A stretch of DNA of 64,000 nt from JAWLDA01 sp041686855. GTDB lineage: Bacteria; Bacillota; Limnochordia; DTU080; RSA5. Each line of letters starts with the position of its first letter. The stretch's first letter is position 1. The stretch spans positions 24,061 through 88,060 of the forward strand of contig JAWLDA010000017.1 of NCBI GenBank assembly GCA_041686855.1, written 5' to 3'. This document shows, in pieces, positions 24,729 to 33,060 of this stretch. The notes beneath the pieces were generated by a model. The model was given only the letters and a program-made list of their open reading frames with translations. It ran no database searches and was not told the origin of the DNA. The translations under genes and the position numbers were made by a program.

Positions 24729-25412
24729 TTACGGTCGACGGTTTTTCCATGCCTCAACGTGCTCCCGTATGATCTGCTTGGCCTTCGCGACATCACCCCT
24801 GCGCATACACTCGACAAGGCGACGATGTTCTTCGACCGGCCCTCTCATCCTCTCAGGATGGGGGGCTTGTCGCAAGAAGAGATGGATCATGCTCTTGAGG
24901 TAGTGGCCCCAAAACATATTTCCGGTCATTTGGACCAACGCTTCATGGAATCGAAAATCAAGGCGAATCATCTCATCTACATTCCCTGAACGCAGGGCTG
25001 ATTCCATCTCGAGGACGATCCGGTCTAAACGTTGAAAGTCCTCCTCCTTCCCGCGCTCCATCGCCAACTCGACAACCGCAAGCTCAGTGTAAAGGCGCAC
25101 TTCGAGTATGTGTTCGAGCGACTCTGGCTGGATGGCTTGATAATAACTCATGTACTCCTGAAGGTATTTCAAGTTGAACGGACAGACAAAGGTGCCTTCA
25201 CCAACGCGTACATCGACAATACCCAGCGTTGAAAGTATCTGGAGCGCCTCGCGCACCACCGGCCGACTCACACCCACGGCCTCGGTGAGTTTGGCCATAC
25301 TCGGAAGTCGATCACCGGGTTTAAGCCCGTTCTCGATGATGTACTCCCTAATATAATGAGCAGTTTGATCTGCCAGACTCTCCTTGGTCACCTTCGCGCT
25401 TGGTAATAGCAT
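24729..25412 (-). CDS. GntR-family (FadR/FCD subfamily) transcriptional regulator
   Basis: The 227-residue protein has an N-terminal winged helix-turn-helix (LKPGDRLPSMAKLTEAVGVSRPVVREALQ... then GTFV wing) and a C-terminal all-helical FCD domain. The Asp of RLDFRFHEALV and the His residues of FHEALV and REHVEAW are the likely metal ligands that shape the effector pocket in this subfamily, which usually senses small organic acids such as hexuronates, gluconate or sialate-like compounds. AGAGGAG lies 9 nt before the ATG. Flanked by the sialidase-like gene and the sugar-binding protein gene on the same strand, it is probably their local regulator. Confidence 0.9.
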   Translation of the reverse strand: MLLPSAKVTKESLADQTAHYIREYIIENGLKPGDRLPSMAKLTEAVGVSRPVVREALQILSTLGIVDVRVGEGTFVCPFNLKYLQEYMSYYQAIQPESLEHILEVRLYTELAVVELAMERGKEEDFQRLDRIVLEMESALRSGNVDEMIRLDFRFHEALVQMTGNMFWGHYLKSMIHLFLRQAPHPERMRGPVEEHRRLVECMRRGDVAKAKQIIREHVEAWKNRRP

Positions 25413-25452
25413 CCACTTCTACTCCTCTTTAATCCAGTGAACTGACGATCAT

Positions 25453-25482
25453 AGCCTATGGTAGCCTTGATCGGGCTGTCAA
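25453..25482 (-). promoter_or_regulatory. Promoter of the gntR gene
   Basis: On the minus strand TTGACA (25477-25482) and TAGGCT (25453-25458) are 18 nt apart. The -35 box overlaps the stop codon of the sialidase-like gene, so gntR can be transcribed on its own. Confidence 0.45.
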
Positions 25483-26588
25483 ATCGAACGGTAGAACCAA
25501 TCGATATCAACCAGCGCCCCTTTAAGAGACATGCGATCCCTTCCCCACCTCGTCGGTGGAGTGGAGCGTTCCATCTTTGACGTGAAATACGTTATCAAAG
25601 CCTTGCCTTCACTCGTATACGAACAGGCGGGGTTGCTGAACTCGCACGTCGGGTCGTCTTCCAACAACTTCACTGACCCCCACGTTGTGCCGTTGTCATT
25701 GGAGACAGCGCATGCGAGAGGAGAGCGCTTCCCTGAGTGCGTATGTCGAAAGTCGAACTCAGCATTGTTCCACACGAGGAGCAGATCGTCACTGTTTGGG
25801 ATTCGGGTGAGACTCGGCATCGACTCTCCCGAGGTGAGCCCTGATGTTTGGGGTTTCGACCACGTCATCCCGCCATCATAGGAACGAGCAAGGAACGGTG
25901 AGCCAAGTTGTGTCCGGACCGCCATCAGCAAAGACCCGTCAGCACACTCAGCGATGTGATTCTCCATGGCACCTCTTAGGGGAAGCTCGACCCACGATTG
26001 AGGTGGGGTCCAAGTGTGACCGTCGTCATCGCTCACGAAACAGCCTGATCGGAGATAACACTGAGGGTAATTTCCTCTCGGTCCTACCATCTCCTCAACG
26101 GACTTGAGAATACGCCCCGTGGAGAGAAGCGTAAACGTATGGTTTGCGGGCGAATACGGAGCGTGATCCCAGATGCGTGTTGGCTCACCCCAGATGTGTC
26201 CCCCATCAGTCGATCGTACAACGTATCCGGATGCCGAGAGGGGTTCGTTCGAGATTAACACGTGGTACTTAACGTACGACAGTAACACTTCGCCGTTGTT
26301 GAGACGCAGTAGACTGGGATTGAACACGCTTTGGTCACCGTCTTCGGGCGCAACTTCGATGCGCCGGTCACACCAGGTTCTCCCACCGTCGTACGAACGC
26401 ATCGATGCAAGACTTGACGGCGCTTCATCGTTCCCCTCGAGGTCGTTCTTGTGCATCTCTATCCAAATCATCAAGAGCGACGCATCGGGAAGCTCGATGA
26501 CCGTAGCGGAATCGTGCCGAGGATGGCGTTCGGTCGCATTCATGATGGCAATGTACTCTACTCCAGGTGTCCGGTGACGCCCCTGCAT
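25479..26588 (-). CDS. Sialidase-like BNR-repeat protein
   Basis: The 369-residue protein has five Asp-box (BNR) repeats: SYDGGRTW, STDGGHIW, SDDDGHTW, SYDGGMTW and SNDNGTTW, the hallmark of a six-bladed sialidase propeller. An RHDSATVIELPDASLL start and the acidic segment WIEMHKNDLEGNDEAP are in line with the exo-alpha-sialidase superfamily. No signal peptide is present, so it would act inside the cell on imported oligosaccharides. The ATG at 26588 with AGGGA upstream is preferred; the open frame extends to 26726 but that part overlaps the promoter. Substrate could be sialosides or another acidic glycoside. Confidence 0.75.
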   Translation of the reverse strand: MQGRHRTPGVEYIAIMNATERHPRHDSATVIELPDASLLMIWIEMHKNDLEGNDEAPSSLASMRSYDGGRTWCDRRIEVAPEDGDQSVFNPSLLRLNNGEVLLSYVKYHVLISNEPLSASGYVVRSTDGGHIWGEPTRIWDHAPYSPANHTFTLLSTGRILKSVEEMVGPRGNYPQCYLRSGCFVSDDDGHTWTPPQSWVELPLRGAMENHIAECADGSLLMAVRTQLGSPFLARSYDGGMTWSKPQTSGLTSGESMPSLTRIPNSDDLLLVWNNAEFDFRHTHSGKRSPLACAVSNDNGTTWGSVKLLEDDPTCEFSNPACSYTSEGKALITYFTSKMERSTPPTRWGRDRMSLKGALVDIDWFYRSI

Positions 26589-26891
26589 AACCCATCCCTC
26601 TTCGCCATTCTCCCCAGGCAACCTATACGATTTAAATACCAACAAATGGATGACAAGACGCATTATACATTTACGCGACCAGATAGTCAAATAGTCATAC
26701 CTTCTTAGGTATCTCGTTCGGTGCATCCCACGGATGGGCGATTCGGATGAATGCCCCGATCATTCGTGGTCGAAGCGCTCTTAATTTGTGTCTACCGTAA
26801 GAAGCAGTTCGCTAGACACTCAGTCGATACCGAGATACTTGTCGTTGCGATGAACACTGCAGCGGCAGCACACGAGGCCCAACCGATCCCG
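26589..26891. other. Intergenic region upstream of the sialidase-like gene
   Basis: Besides the promoter at 26662-26701 nothing else is recognised. The part from 26705 to 26891 holds no supported gene and no clear terminator for the aminotransferase gene. Confidence 0.5.
26662..26701 (-). promoter_or_regulatory. Promoter of the sialidase-like gene with GGTATGAC site
   Basis: On the minus strand TTGACT (26685-26690) and TATAAT (26662-26667) are 17 nt apart, a strong sigma-A-type promoter. GGTATGAC sits just upstream (26694-26701) and is the same 8-mer found at 24496-24503 in the promoter of the sugar-binding protein gene. Confidence 0.65.
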
Positions 26892-28073
26892 TCAGCAACG
26901 TTGCATGAGGGCCTCGAGCGCTAACACCAATTGGTCGATCTCCGCTTCCGTATTGAACGGCGCTGTAGAGACGCGAATGCCTTGGGGTTCACCAAAAAGG
27001 TGGCACACGGCGATGCGATACTCGTTCCACAGCGCCCGGACCACCTCGCTGTGATCTTGCCGGTCCAGCCTAAAACTGACCAACCCCGAGGAATCCTCCC
27101 ACGCGTCCGGCGTCAGTAGACGCAACCCATCAAGGGATCGCAACCTCTCTTTGAGTCGATCGCTGAGAAACTTGATACGGTTGCGCAAGGTGTCGATGCC
27201 AAACGCTTGGAGGAAGTGAAGCGAGCTGGCCGCAGCGATGGGTCCGAGGAGATCACGGGTCCCGTATTCAAAGACTTGCTCAGCTCGCACGAGGCCCATT
27301 TTTCGCTGTTTAGGCTGGACGTAGACGGCCTCAAGATCAGCCAACCGCTCACGGCGCACGTAGGCCAGACCCGTGCCGCGCGGGGCAAGCGTCCACTTGT
27401 GACACGAAGAGACCAGCGCGTCGCATCCCCAACGCTTAGGGTCAACGGGTACTTGGGTCAAGGATTGGGCGCAGTCCAACACCGACCAGGCGCCGATTTT
27501 ACGGGCAAGCCTTGCCACCTCCGCGACGGGAAGACGCGAACCTGTGGTGTGGCTAACGTGGCTGATCATGATGATCCGAGTCCTCGGCGTTATCGCTCTC
27601 TTTAGGTTTTCAAGAACGCCACCCCCCTCATCGATGGGGATTTGACGCACCTGAGCCCCCGTGAGCCGCGCTACGGATTGCCAAGGCCATATGCCGCCAC
27701 CGTGCTCCTGGTCTGTCGTAATCACCTCGTCTCCATTTTGAAGCCCCACGCCCGCAGCGATAAGGTGCATCCCTTCCGATGCATTGGCAGGGAAGCCGAT
27801 CTCACTTGCGTCGACGCCCAAAAAGCCGGCCACTTCAGCGCGGGCGTGCGCTACCTGATCTAAACGGGTCGCATTCTCGACGGGATCGAGGTACCCCGAC
27901 ATGCCAAACTTTGTACGTAGGCATTCGACATCACTTAGTACCGGCGCAGGGGTGGGCCCGATGGTACCGGGGTTTAAATAGATACACTCTTGCACCGCGG
28001 GAATATCGTCCCGAAGTTGGTCCAGGGGTCGGCGAACCGGCACCGTCATCGGTTGACACCCTTTCTTATCCAT
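26892..28073 (-). CDS. Class V aminotransferase / cysteine desulfurase-like PLP enzyme
   Basis: The 393-residue enzyme shows the fold-type I PLP pattern: CIYLNPGTIGPTP at the start, VTTDQEHGGGIWPW, the PLP-binding Asp in WSVLDCAQSL and the Schiff-base Lys in SSCHKWTLAPRGTG. The closest remembered group is class V aminotransferases such as isopenicillin-N-epimerase-like and selenocysteine lyase/cysteine desulfurase-like proteins; the active-site Cys loop of true SufS/IscS desulfurases is not evident. No operon partner defines its substrate. Two starts are possible: ATG 28073 with AGGTGA, or ATG 28049 with AAAGGG. Confidence 0.85.
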   Translation of the reverse strand: MDKKGCQPMTVPVRRPLDQLRDDIPAVQECIYLNPGTIGPTPAPVLSDVECLRTKFGMSGYLDPVENATRLDQVAHARAEVAGFLGVDASEIGFPANASEGMHLIAAGVGLQNGDEVITTDQEHGGGIWPWQSVARLTGAQVRQIPIDEGGGVLENLKRAITPRTRIIMISHVSHTTGSRLPVAEVARLARKIGAWSVLDCAQSLTQVPVDPKRWGCDALVSSCHKWTLAPRGTGLAYVRRERLADLEAVYVQPKQRKMGLVRAEQVFEYGTRDLLGPIAAASSLHFLQAFGIDTLRNRIKFLSDRLKERLRSLDGLRLLTPDAWEDSSGLVSFRLDRQDHSEVVRALWNEYRIAVCHLFGEPQGIRVSTAPFNTEAEIDQLVLALEALMQRC

Positions 28074-28281
28074 TCATCACCTGAACAAAGGGAGCACCAC
28101 GGAGGTCACAGACGTCCAACCGGTTACGCCTGGGAGGAGACAAGACGTACCAATGGCCCCGTCGAAGTAGTACACCCGCTGATAGTCGCCAGTCGTCATC
28201 CAGCCGACACTCACAGAAGCCCTAATCCGATCGTCTAGGGCAGCCAGCACATTTGTGCGCCAACCACCTCCGGAGAGGAGC

Positions 28282-29796
28282 TTATTCATAGTAAATGTTG
28301 TCGGGCCAATTTCCGTCATAGGTGTTGTGGGTGTCGGGTTTGTCGAGGGGGTTACCGTCCAAGTCGAGTACCTGGGAAGTACTGCTGACCCAAACCGCCC
28401 CGCCATTCGACTGTAACGAAGTGTTGGATCGAAATTTATTACCTTCCATGCGGAGCGTCGAGTGTCGACTCATCCACACTCCACCGCCGATTTGAGCAGT
28501 ATTGCCAATGATCTCGTTGTCTTGGAGAATCACGTCGGAGAACATGCTTATGTGAATCCCCCCACCGTTCCCTGGAATTGACTGGTCCTTGATCGTATTG
28601 TCACGAATTGTTGCTTTGGCGTAACCGTTAAGAACCAGACCAAACTCATTATTTCCTTCAATGATATTACCTTCAATTGCAACGTCCACATTATTGTACG
28701 TCACAATTCCAGCCCGGTTGTTAGCAATCACATTGTCCCGAATCAACACTGCTTTCCCGTCGATGCAGATACCCGCACCCGAATTAGACGCAATATAGTT
28801 CGACGTGATTTCAGGGTTGGTCGAGGAGAAGGTCCCGCCGACCCAAAGCGCGCACAAGCTTCCGTTTCCTGTGATGACATTGTGAGAGATGGTCGGCGAG
28901 GCACCTTGCGCGACCTGGATTCCACTACCGTCCCAGAGCGCCCCACTCGAGGATCCATTTCGGATCGTGAACCCCATGAGGCTGGCCGTAGAGGGTTCCT
29001 GGTTCACAAATGATACGGCAGGACCCTCAGAACGGCCGTCAATGATGGTGGAAGCGACTACCTTTTCGTCCTCCGGGGCGGTGCTCTGCACGACGATGTT
29101 CTTGCCCTTAAAGTCAATCCGTTCGTAATAAGTTCCTGCTGGAACGACGATCACGTCACCGTCGTCCGCTTGGTCGATTGCCAATTGAATAGAAAAGAGT
29201 TGTTCGGCGGTGAACGCAATTGGGGCCATCGTGATATCCACGACCTGTGAGACCGGCGAGAATGCCCAACCATCAAGCTCCGGCGTTATCTCAACACGCC
29301 CTTGGAGCCCTGCCTTCTGCCAACCGCCATCGCTCGCTGTCGTGACGGTGTCGGCTATCCCGCTAAACCGTATCGTGACGCCCTCGATACCATTTCCGAG
29401 GGCATCAACCACAACTCCTGAAGCTTCGTAGCTTGTAGCGGCGGGCACCACACCCGAGAAATTTGCTTCGGGAGCGTCCTTTGATACATCAAGGCTAACT
29501 GGTGAAAAGTTCAATGTATCACTCACCGGGATGACGCTCACCATGCCCTTCAGGCCCTGTTTAACCCAATTCCCGTTTTCGTCGGTGACCGCAACCCCAT
29601 TTTCACCGCTGAAGGTCAACGTAACCTGAGCGATTCCGTCTCCGTCTTCGTTTACAATTCGCCCATATGCGGTAAAAGTGGAAGGAGGCGTTTCAAGTGG
29701 ACCGCGTCCCATGCATCCTGTGACAAATACGATGGCCACAACGAAGAGCCAAAAGACCACCAAGGGCGTTGCTACAGAAGAGCGGATCTTTTGCAC
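28282..29796 (-). CDS. Right-handed beta-helix lipoprotein with two N-terminal Ig-like repeats
   Basis: The 504-residue protein has a lipoprotein signal with lipobox FVTGC, two similar beta-sandwich repeats (YGRIVNEDGDGIAQVTLTFSG and SGVVVDALGNGIEGVTIRFSG), then a parallel beta-helix of PbH1 coils: ISHNVITGNG, ITSNYIASNSG, IRDNVIANNRAG, IEGNIIEGNNE, IRDNTIKDQS, LQDNEIIGNTA. It resembles NosD/pectate-lyase-like surface proteins. No lyase catalytic residues can be assigned, so it may bind polysaccharide at the outer surface. Start GTG at 29796 with AAGGTG about 12 nt upstream. The C-terminus ends cleanly before a 208-base gap. Confidence 0.75.
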   Translation of the reverse strand: MQKIRSSVATPLVVFWLFVVAIVFVTGCMGRGPLETPPSTFTAYGRIVNEDGDGIAQVTLTFSGENGVAVTDENGNWVKQGLKGMVSVIPVSDTLNFSPVSLDVSKDAPEANFSGVVPAATSYEASGVVVDALGNGIEGVTIRFSGIADTVTTASDGGWQKAGLQGRVEITPELDGWAFSPVSQVVDITMAPIAFTAEQLFSIQLAIDQADDGDVIVVPAGTYYERIDFKGKNIVVQSTAPEDEKVVASTIIDGRSEGPAVSFVNQEPSTASLMGFTIRNGSSSGALWDGSGIQVAQGASPTISHNVITGNGSLCALWVGGTFSSTNPEITSNYIASNSGAGICIDGKAVLIRDNVIANNRAGIVTYNNVDVAIEGNIIEGNNEFGLVLNGYAKATIRDNTIKDQSIPGNGGGIHISMFSDVILQDNEIIGNTAQIGGGVWMSRHSTLRMEGNKFRSNTSLQSNGGAVWVSSTSQVLDLDGNPLDKPDTHNTYDGNWPDNIYYE

Positions 29797-30164
29797 GTAA
29801 AAAATTCACCTTCGGTCCTCGTCTGTGAGGAGGCAAGTATTACTATCTCTTTTTCCCCGGGGACCTTTGATCCTGGCTCATCTCAAAAAAGTGGCGTCGG
29901 TTATGCGCGCAGAGGTGCCTCATCGACCCGGAACCAATTGCCCCGTGGCCAATATGATAAACCACATCTTTCAGGATCTATAGAATCGAGGTTGGAACTA
30001 CATTGCAGGGAAGATGGAATGTCGGACCGGTCACCGAGAGTCGTCACTCCGTGGCTTTACCGCTCGCGCCCGTGTCTCTCGAAGGATGCCGGCAAGAGCG
30101 ACCGTCAGCGACTCACGGACCACTGCCTCAGATGCGCATGGAGTCAGGCGACAGAGGCTCGTGG
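29797..30164. other. Divergent intergenic region
   Basis: This 368-base gap separates the beta-helix lipoprotein gene (minus) from the CAP-domain gene (plus) and must hold both promoters, but no clear pair of boxes stands out; TATAGA near 29980 is the best plus-strand -10 candidate. The open frame of the CAP gene continues upstream to a TTG at 30003, which cannot be excluded as start. Confidence 0.4.
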
Positions 30165-30671
30165 ATGATTGTCAACGATAAACAGTGCGGCCCTTCGCTG
30201 GTGCTTGTAATGAACCAAGAGTCTCGACTACGCGTTGAGCAATCGGAGACGACGTTACCCAGACCGGCGCTTACCCAAGCGTTTTTCGATCTCACCAATG
30301 AGGCCCGGATCGCAAACAACCGTCCTCCTCTCTTGAGGGAACCGAGGCTTATGGAGACCGCGGAAGCCAAGGCGATCGACATGGCCGAATTTCATTATTT
30401 CGGCCATGTCAGTCCCCGCCTAGGCGACCCGACGCAGCAGTTTCGAGACAGATGGGGATTCGTTCCCGCGGGCGGAATCGGCGAAAACATTGTGTGGGTA
30501 AGTCGTTTGGATGATGATGCTGCCCAGGCTATGATTGATGCACTCTTGGCCAGCCCGAATCATCGAGAGAATATCTTGCTGGACCGATGGGAGCATTCGG
30601 GCGTGGCGGTCGTCGAGGACACCGTACAAGGCAGACTTTATGGAGTCCAGCAATTCGCAGGAGCCAACTAG
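30165..30671 (+). CDS. CAP (SCP/PR1) domain protein
   Basis: A 168-residue protein with a CAP domain of the bacterial YkwD/SafA-associated type: FFDLTNEARIANNRPPLL, the cavity His in YFGHVSPRLGDP, Glu-His region GENIVW, and ASPNHRENILLDRW leading to SGVAVVED. The CAP cavity residues His, Glu, Glu, His are largely recognisable. No signal peptide is visible with the ATG at 30165 (AGAGG seven bases upstream) nor with the TTG at 30003, so export is not explained; CAP proteins in spore formers can be spore-coat proteins made in the mother cell, which is one possible reading here. Confidence 0.75.
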   Translation: MIVNDKQCGPSLVLVMNQESRLRVEQSETTLPRPALTQAFFDLTNEARIANNRPPLLREPRLMETAEAKAIDMAEFHYFGHVSPRLGDPTQQFRDRWGFVPAGGIGENIVWVSRLDDDAAQAMIDALLASPNHRENILLDRWEHSGVAVVEDTVQGRLYGVQQFAGAN

Positions 30672-32957
30672 TCACGATCGTGCAAGCGTCCGCGTTCCGC
30701 CGGGCGATAGGCGGATCTCTATTACTCCGTCGGCCCACGGATCCGCTAAGCGGAAGAGACCGCCTACCTCGCTGTACACTCGGACAAACGCCACTTCACC
30801 AGCCGAACGCGCCGCGTCAACAAGGAAGGCTCCTGCCGCACGAATTCCCTCAAAGGAGACGTCGCGCCAGTGGGCCGGAGCTCCCGCGAACACGTAGTGT
30901 ACACCTCGACGACTGTGGAGGAGCATCTCCAAGATTGCACCGACCGCTCCCATCCCCGCATCCATCTGCATCTTTTCGTCGGCCCGATCGGGATGGGTCA
31001 TGGGTCGGCTTCCAATCAAGGTGATTCCGGGAAAGTTGGCGTCGTGCAAAGTGCCCTGCCCCTCGTTGGTAAAGACCCGCTGCCACAGTTCAAGTAGTAG
31101 CTCGGCCGTCTCGGCGTGCCCGACCATGGTATGTAGAATTGAGGCCCACGGCATGCACCACCCGCTCCACATTCCCATCCCCTGCTTGATCCAACGGTCG
31201 ATGGAACGGCGCACGACCGGCTCCCACTCGGGATCGTCAATATCAATGACGTCAAAGGGGTAAATCCCGGCCAAGTGACTGTGGTGTCGGTGACTCTCTT
31301 CGAGCGGGGTTCCCTCCCAAAGGTAGATCTCCCCGGGATCCCCTACGACGCATGCTTTGGGCAAGTCACGGAGGATCTCTCGCCAAATCGGTCGGGGAAC
31401 TTCGTTTAAGGCGACGGATGCCTCGAGTAGACTCTCGGCTAGGGCGTGAATGCAGGCCAATTGAAAGCTTGCGTTCTTCCCCCAGGCGTCGAGTCGGCTC
31501 CCGCGATACTCCGGTGAAACGCTGACTGGCAGGCCCAATTGGCCCTCACCGTCGGCACTTTCGCGTTCGAGCATCTCCTCGTGCACCCGCATGGCGCCGA
31601 CCATAAACGGGTACGCCTTCTCTCGCAAAAACTCGAGGTTCCCTGAGTACGTGTAATATTGATACATCATGTGAGCGACCCATGCAGTACACCCGTGGTC
31701 TACCGCTCCTGACCAAAAGCCGCCCATACAGGTGCAGCGATCGTCCACAGAGTGGGGCAGCATCAGACCGTCTTCGATTCCTAAGAAGAGCCGGGCGTTC
31801 TCCTGCAAGCTCTCCGTCCAGGAGTGGATCATATCAAAGAGGGGGAGTAAGTGGCGAAGTCTATTCCCTCGGTAAGCCGGCCAGTAACACTCTTGTACGT
31901 TGATGTTGAAATGGTAGTCGCTCGACCACGGGGGAAACCGATGCTCCTCGACCCAGGGACCCTGCAGTGTGCCGGGCACGCCTTCCGGATGCGTCAAACC
32001 GGCGAACTTGTACATTCCATACCGGTACAAAAACATGAGGGTTGGGTTAGGAATGTTGATCGTGGGCACATCCGCCCAATACGCGTCCCACCAAGCCGAG
32101 GCCGATGCCCGAATCCTCTCGTATCCGTTGTCGAGCAGGTCCGCCACGTCCCGACCGGCGCTTTCTTTGGCATCCTCGACTGTTCCGCCTTTTGCGACGA
32201 CCACAGCGAACTCCTGTCCTTGGCGAGCCCAACCAACTGCGACCGGTGGGTCCGCGGGCATAGGCTGCACCCAGCCTGTCATACGCCCAGTCTCAAAATG
32301 GACCGGGGGTTCAAATCCGATTTCTCCAAATTGCTCTCCGATGAGGTCCCAGGAGGTGACCGCGCGCACGACCATGGGCTCGGTCACCCTGCGATCGGGA
32401 AACCGGATGATGACCCCTGCCCCTTGCATCGGCATCTGAACTTGGATGTGCTCTCGCCCCGCAGTCTCGTGGTGGATTTCGATCACCACCTCGCCCGTCG
32501 AAGGATTGAGGGTACCGCTCGTCAACTGGGTCATCGGACCGAGGTCAAACTCAAGCCGACCCAGGGGCAAGCGACTTGGCCGCCGGGGCTCACCCGGCGG
32601 TGGTTTCTCCCCTTCAAACCGCTCCCGCAGATCGGCTTCGTCGCTCGCTTCCAAACTGGCGCGTAAGGCAGCGTAGTTTACCTTCTCCGTCCACGCCAGG
32701 CCGCCGCGATGATCCCAAAGATCGGCGCGATTGAGCGTCAACCGCAGCGTCTGCCCCTCGCCCCAGATCATTGCGCCCAACAGGCCGTTTCCCTGGAGAA
32801 TCCCCGTGTGGGTCCGGGGAAGCGGAAACGCCCACCGAAAAAGCCCCTCGTCGACTGATACTGAGCTTCCATGCAACGTCCCCACAGTAAACGCCTCCAG
32901 AAATGCGTTTCTCCGTTCACTTCCAAGCGTGTGTAACGGCAGCTTCACCGCTCGCAC
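30672..32957 (-). CDS. Glycoside hydrolase family 95-like protein (alpha-L-fucosidase/galactosidase type)
   Basis: The 761-residue enzyme has the GH95 layout: an N-terminal beta-supersandwich opening GLFRWAFPLPRTHTGILQGNGLLGAM, then an (alpha/alpha)6 barrel. The catalytic pattern known from AfcA is intact: NIN in YHFNINVQECYWPA, the acid Glu in VSVSPEYRG, HRHHSHLAGIYPFD, and the Asp in MQMDAGMGAVGAILEMLLHS. There is no signal peptide, so it would cleave fucosyl or galactosyl oligosaccharides in the cytoplasm. GTG start with AGGA seven bases upstream. Its 3' end meets the CAP gene with one base between the two stop codons. Confidence 0.85.
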   Translation of the reverse strand: MRAVKLPLHTLGSERRNAFLEAFTVGTLHGSSVSVDEGLFRWAFPLPRTHTGILQGNGLLGAMIWGEGQTLRLTLNRADLWDHRGGLAWTEKVNYAALRASLEASDEADLRERFEGEKPPPGEPRRPSRLPLGRLEFDLGPMTQLTSGTLNPSTGEVVIEIHHETAGREHIQVQMPMQGAGVIIRFPDRRVTEPMVVRAVTSWDLIGEQFGEIGFEPPVHFETGRMTGWVQPMPADPPVAVGWARQGQEFAVVVAKGGTVEDAKESAGRDVADLLDNGYERIRASASAWWDAYWADVPTINIPNPTLMFLYRYGMYKFAGLTHPEGVPGTLQGPWVEEHRFPPWSSDYHFNINVQECYWPAYRGNRLRHLLPLFDMIHSWTESLQENARLFLGIEDGLMLPHSVDDRCTCMGGFWSGAVDHGCTAWVAHMMYQYYTYSGNLEFLREKAYPFMVGAMRVHEEMLERESADGEGQLGLPVSVSPEYRGSRLDAWGKNASFQLACIHALAESLLEASVALNEVPRPIWREILRDLPKACVVGDPGEIYLWEGTPLEESHRHHSHLAGIYPFDVIDIDDPEWEPVVRRSIDRWIKQGMGMWSGWCMPWASILHTMVGHAETAELLLELWQRVFTNEGQGTLHDANFPGITLIGSRPMTHPDRADEKMQMDAGMGAVGAILEMLLHSRRGVHYVFAGAPAHWRDVSFEGIRAAGAFLVDAARSAGEVAFVRVYSEVGGLFRLADPWADGVIEIRLSPGGTRTLARS

Positions 32958-33060
32958 AAGGAGTTCCTGGATAAGGCAGCCAAAAGGAACAATCGAGTCG
33001 CTTTTCCTGGTATATTGCAGACCACACTACAGCTAACCATTTCGAAAAGAGGAAGTCCCG

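Noticed and set aside
28077..28406. Open frame downstream of the beta-helix lipoprotein
   Set aside because: It overlaps the end of the lipoprotein gene in another frame, has no ribosome-binding site and no recognisable domain.
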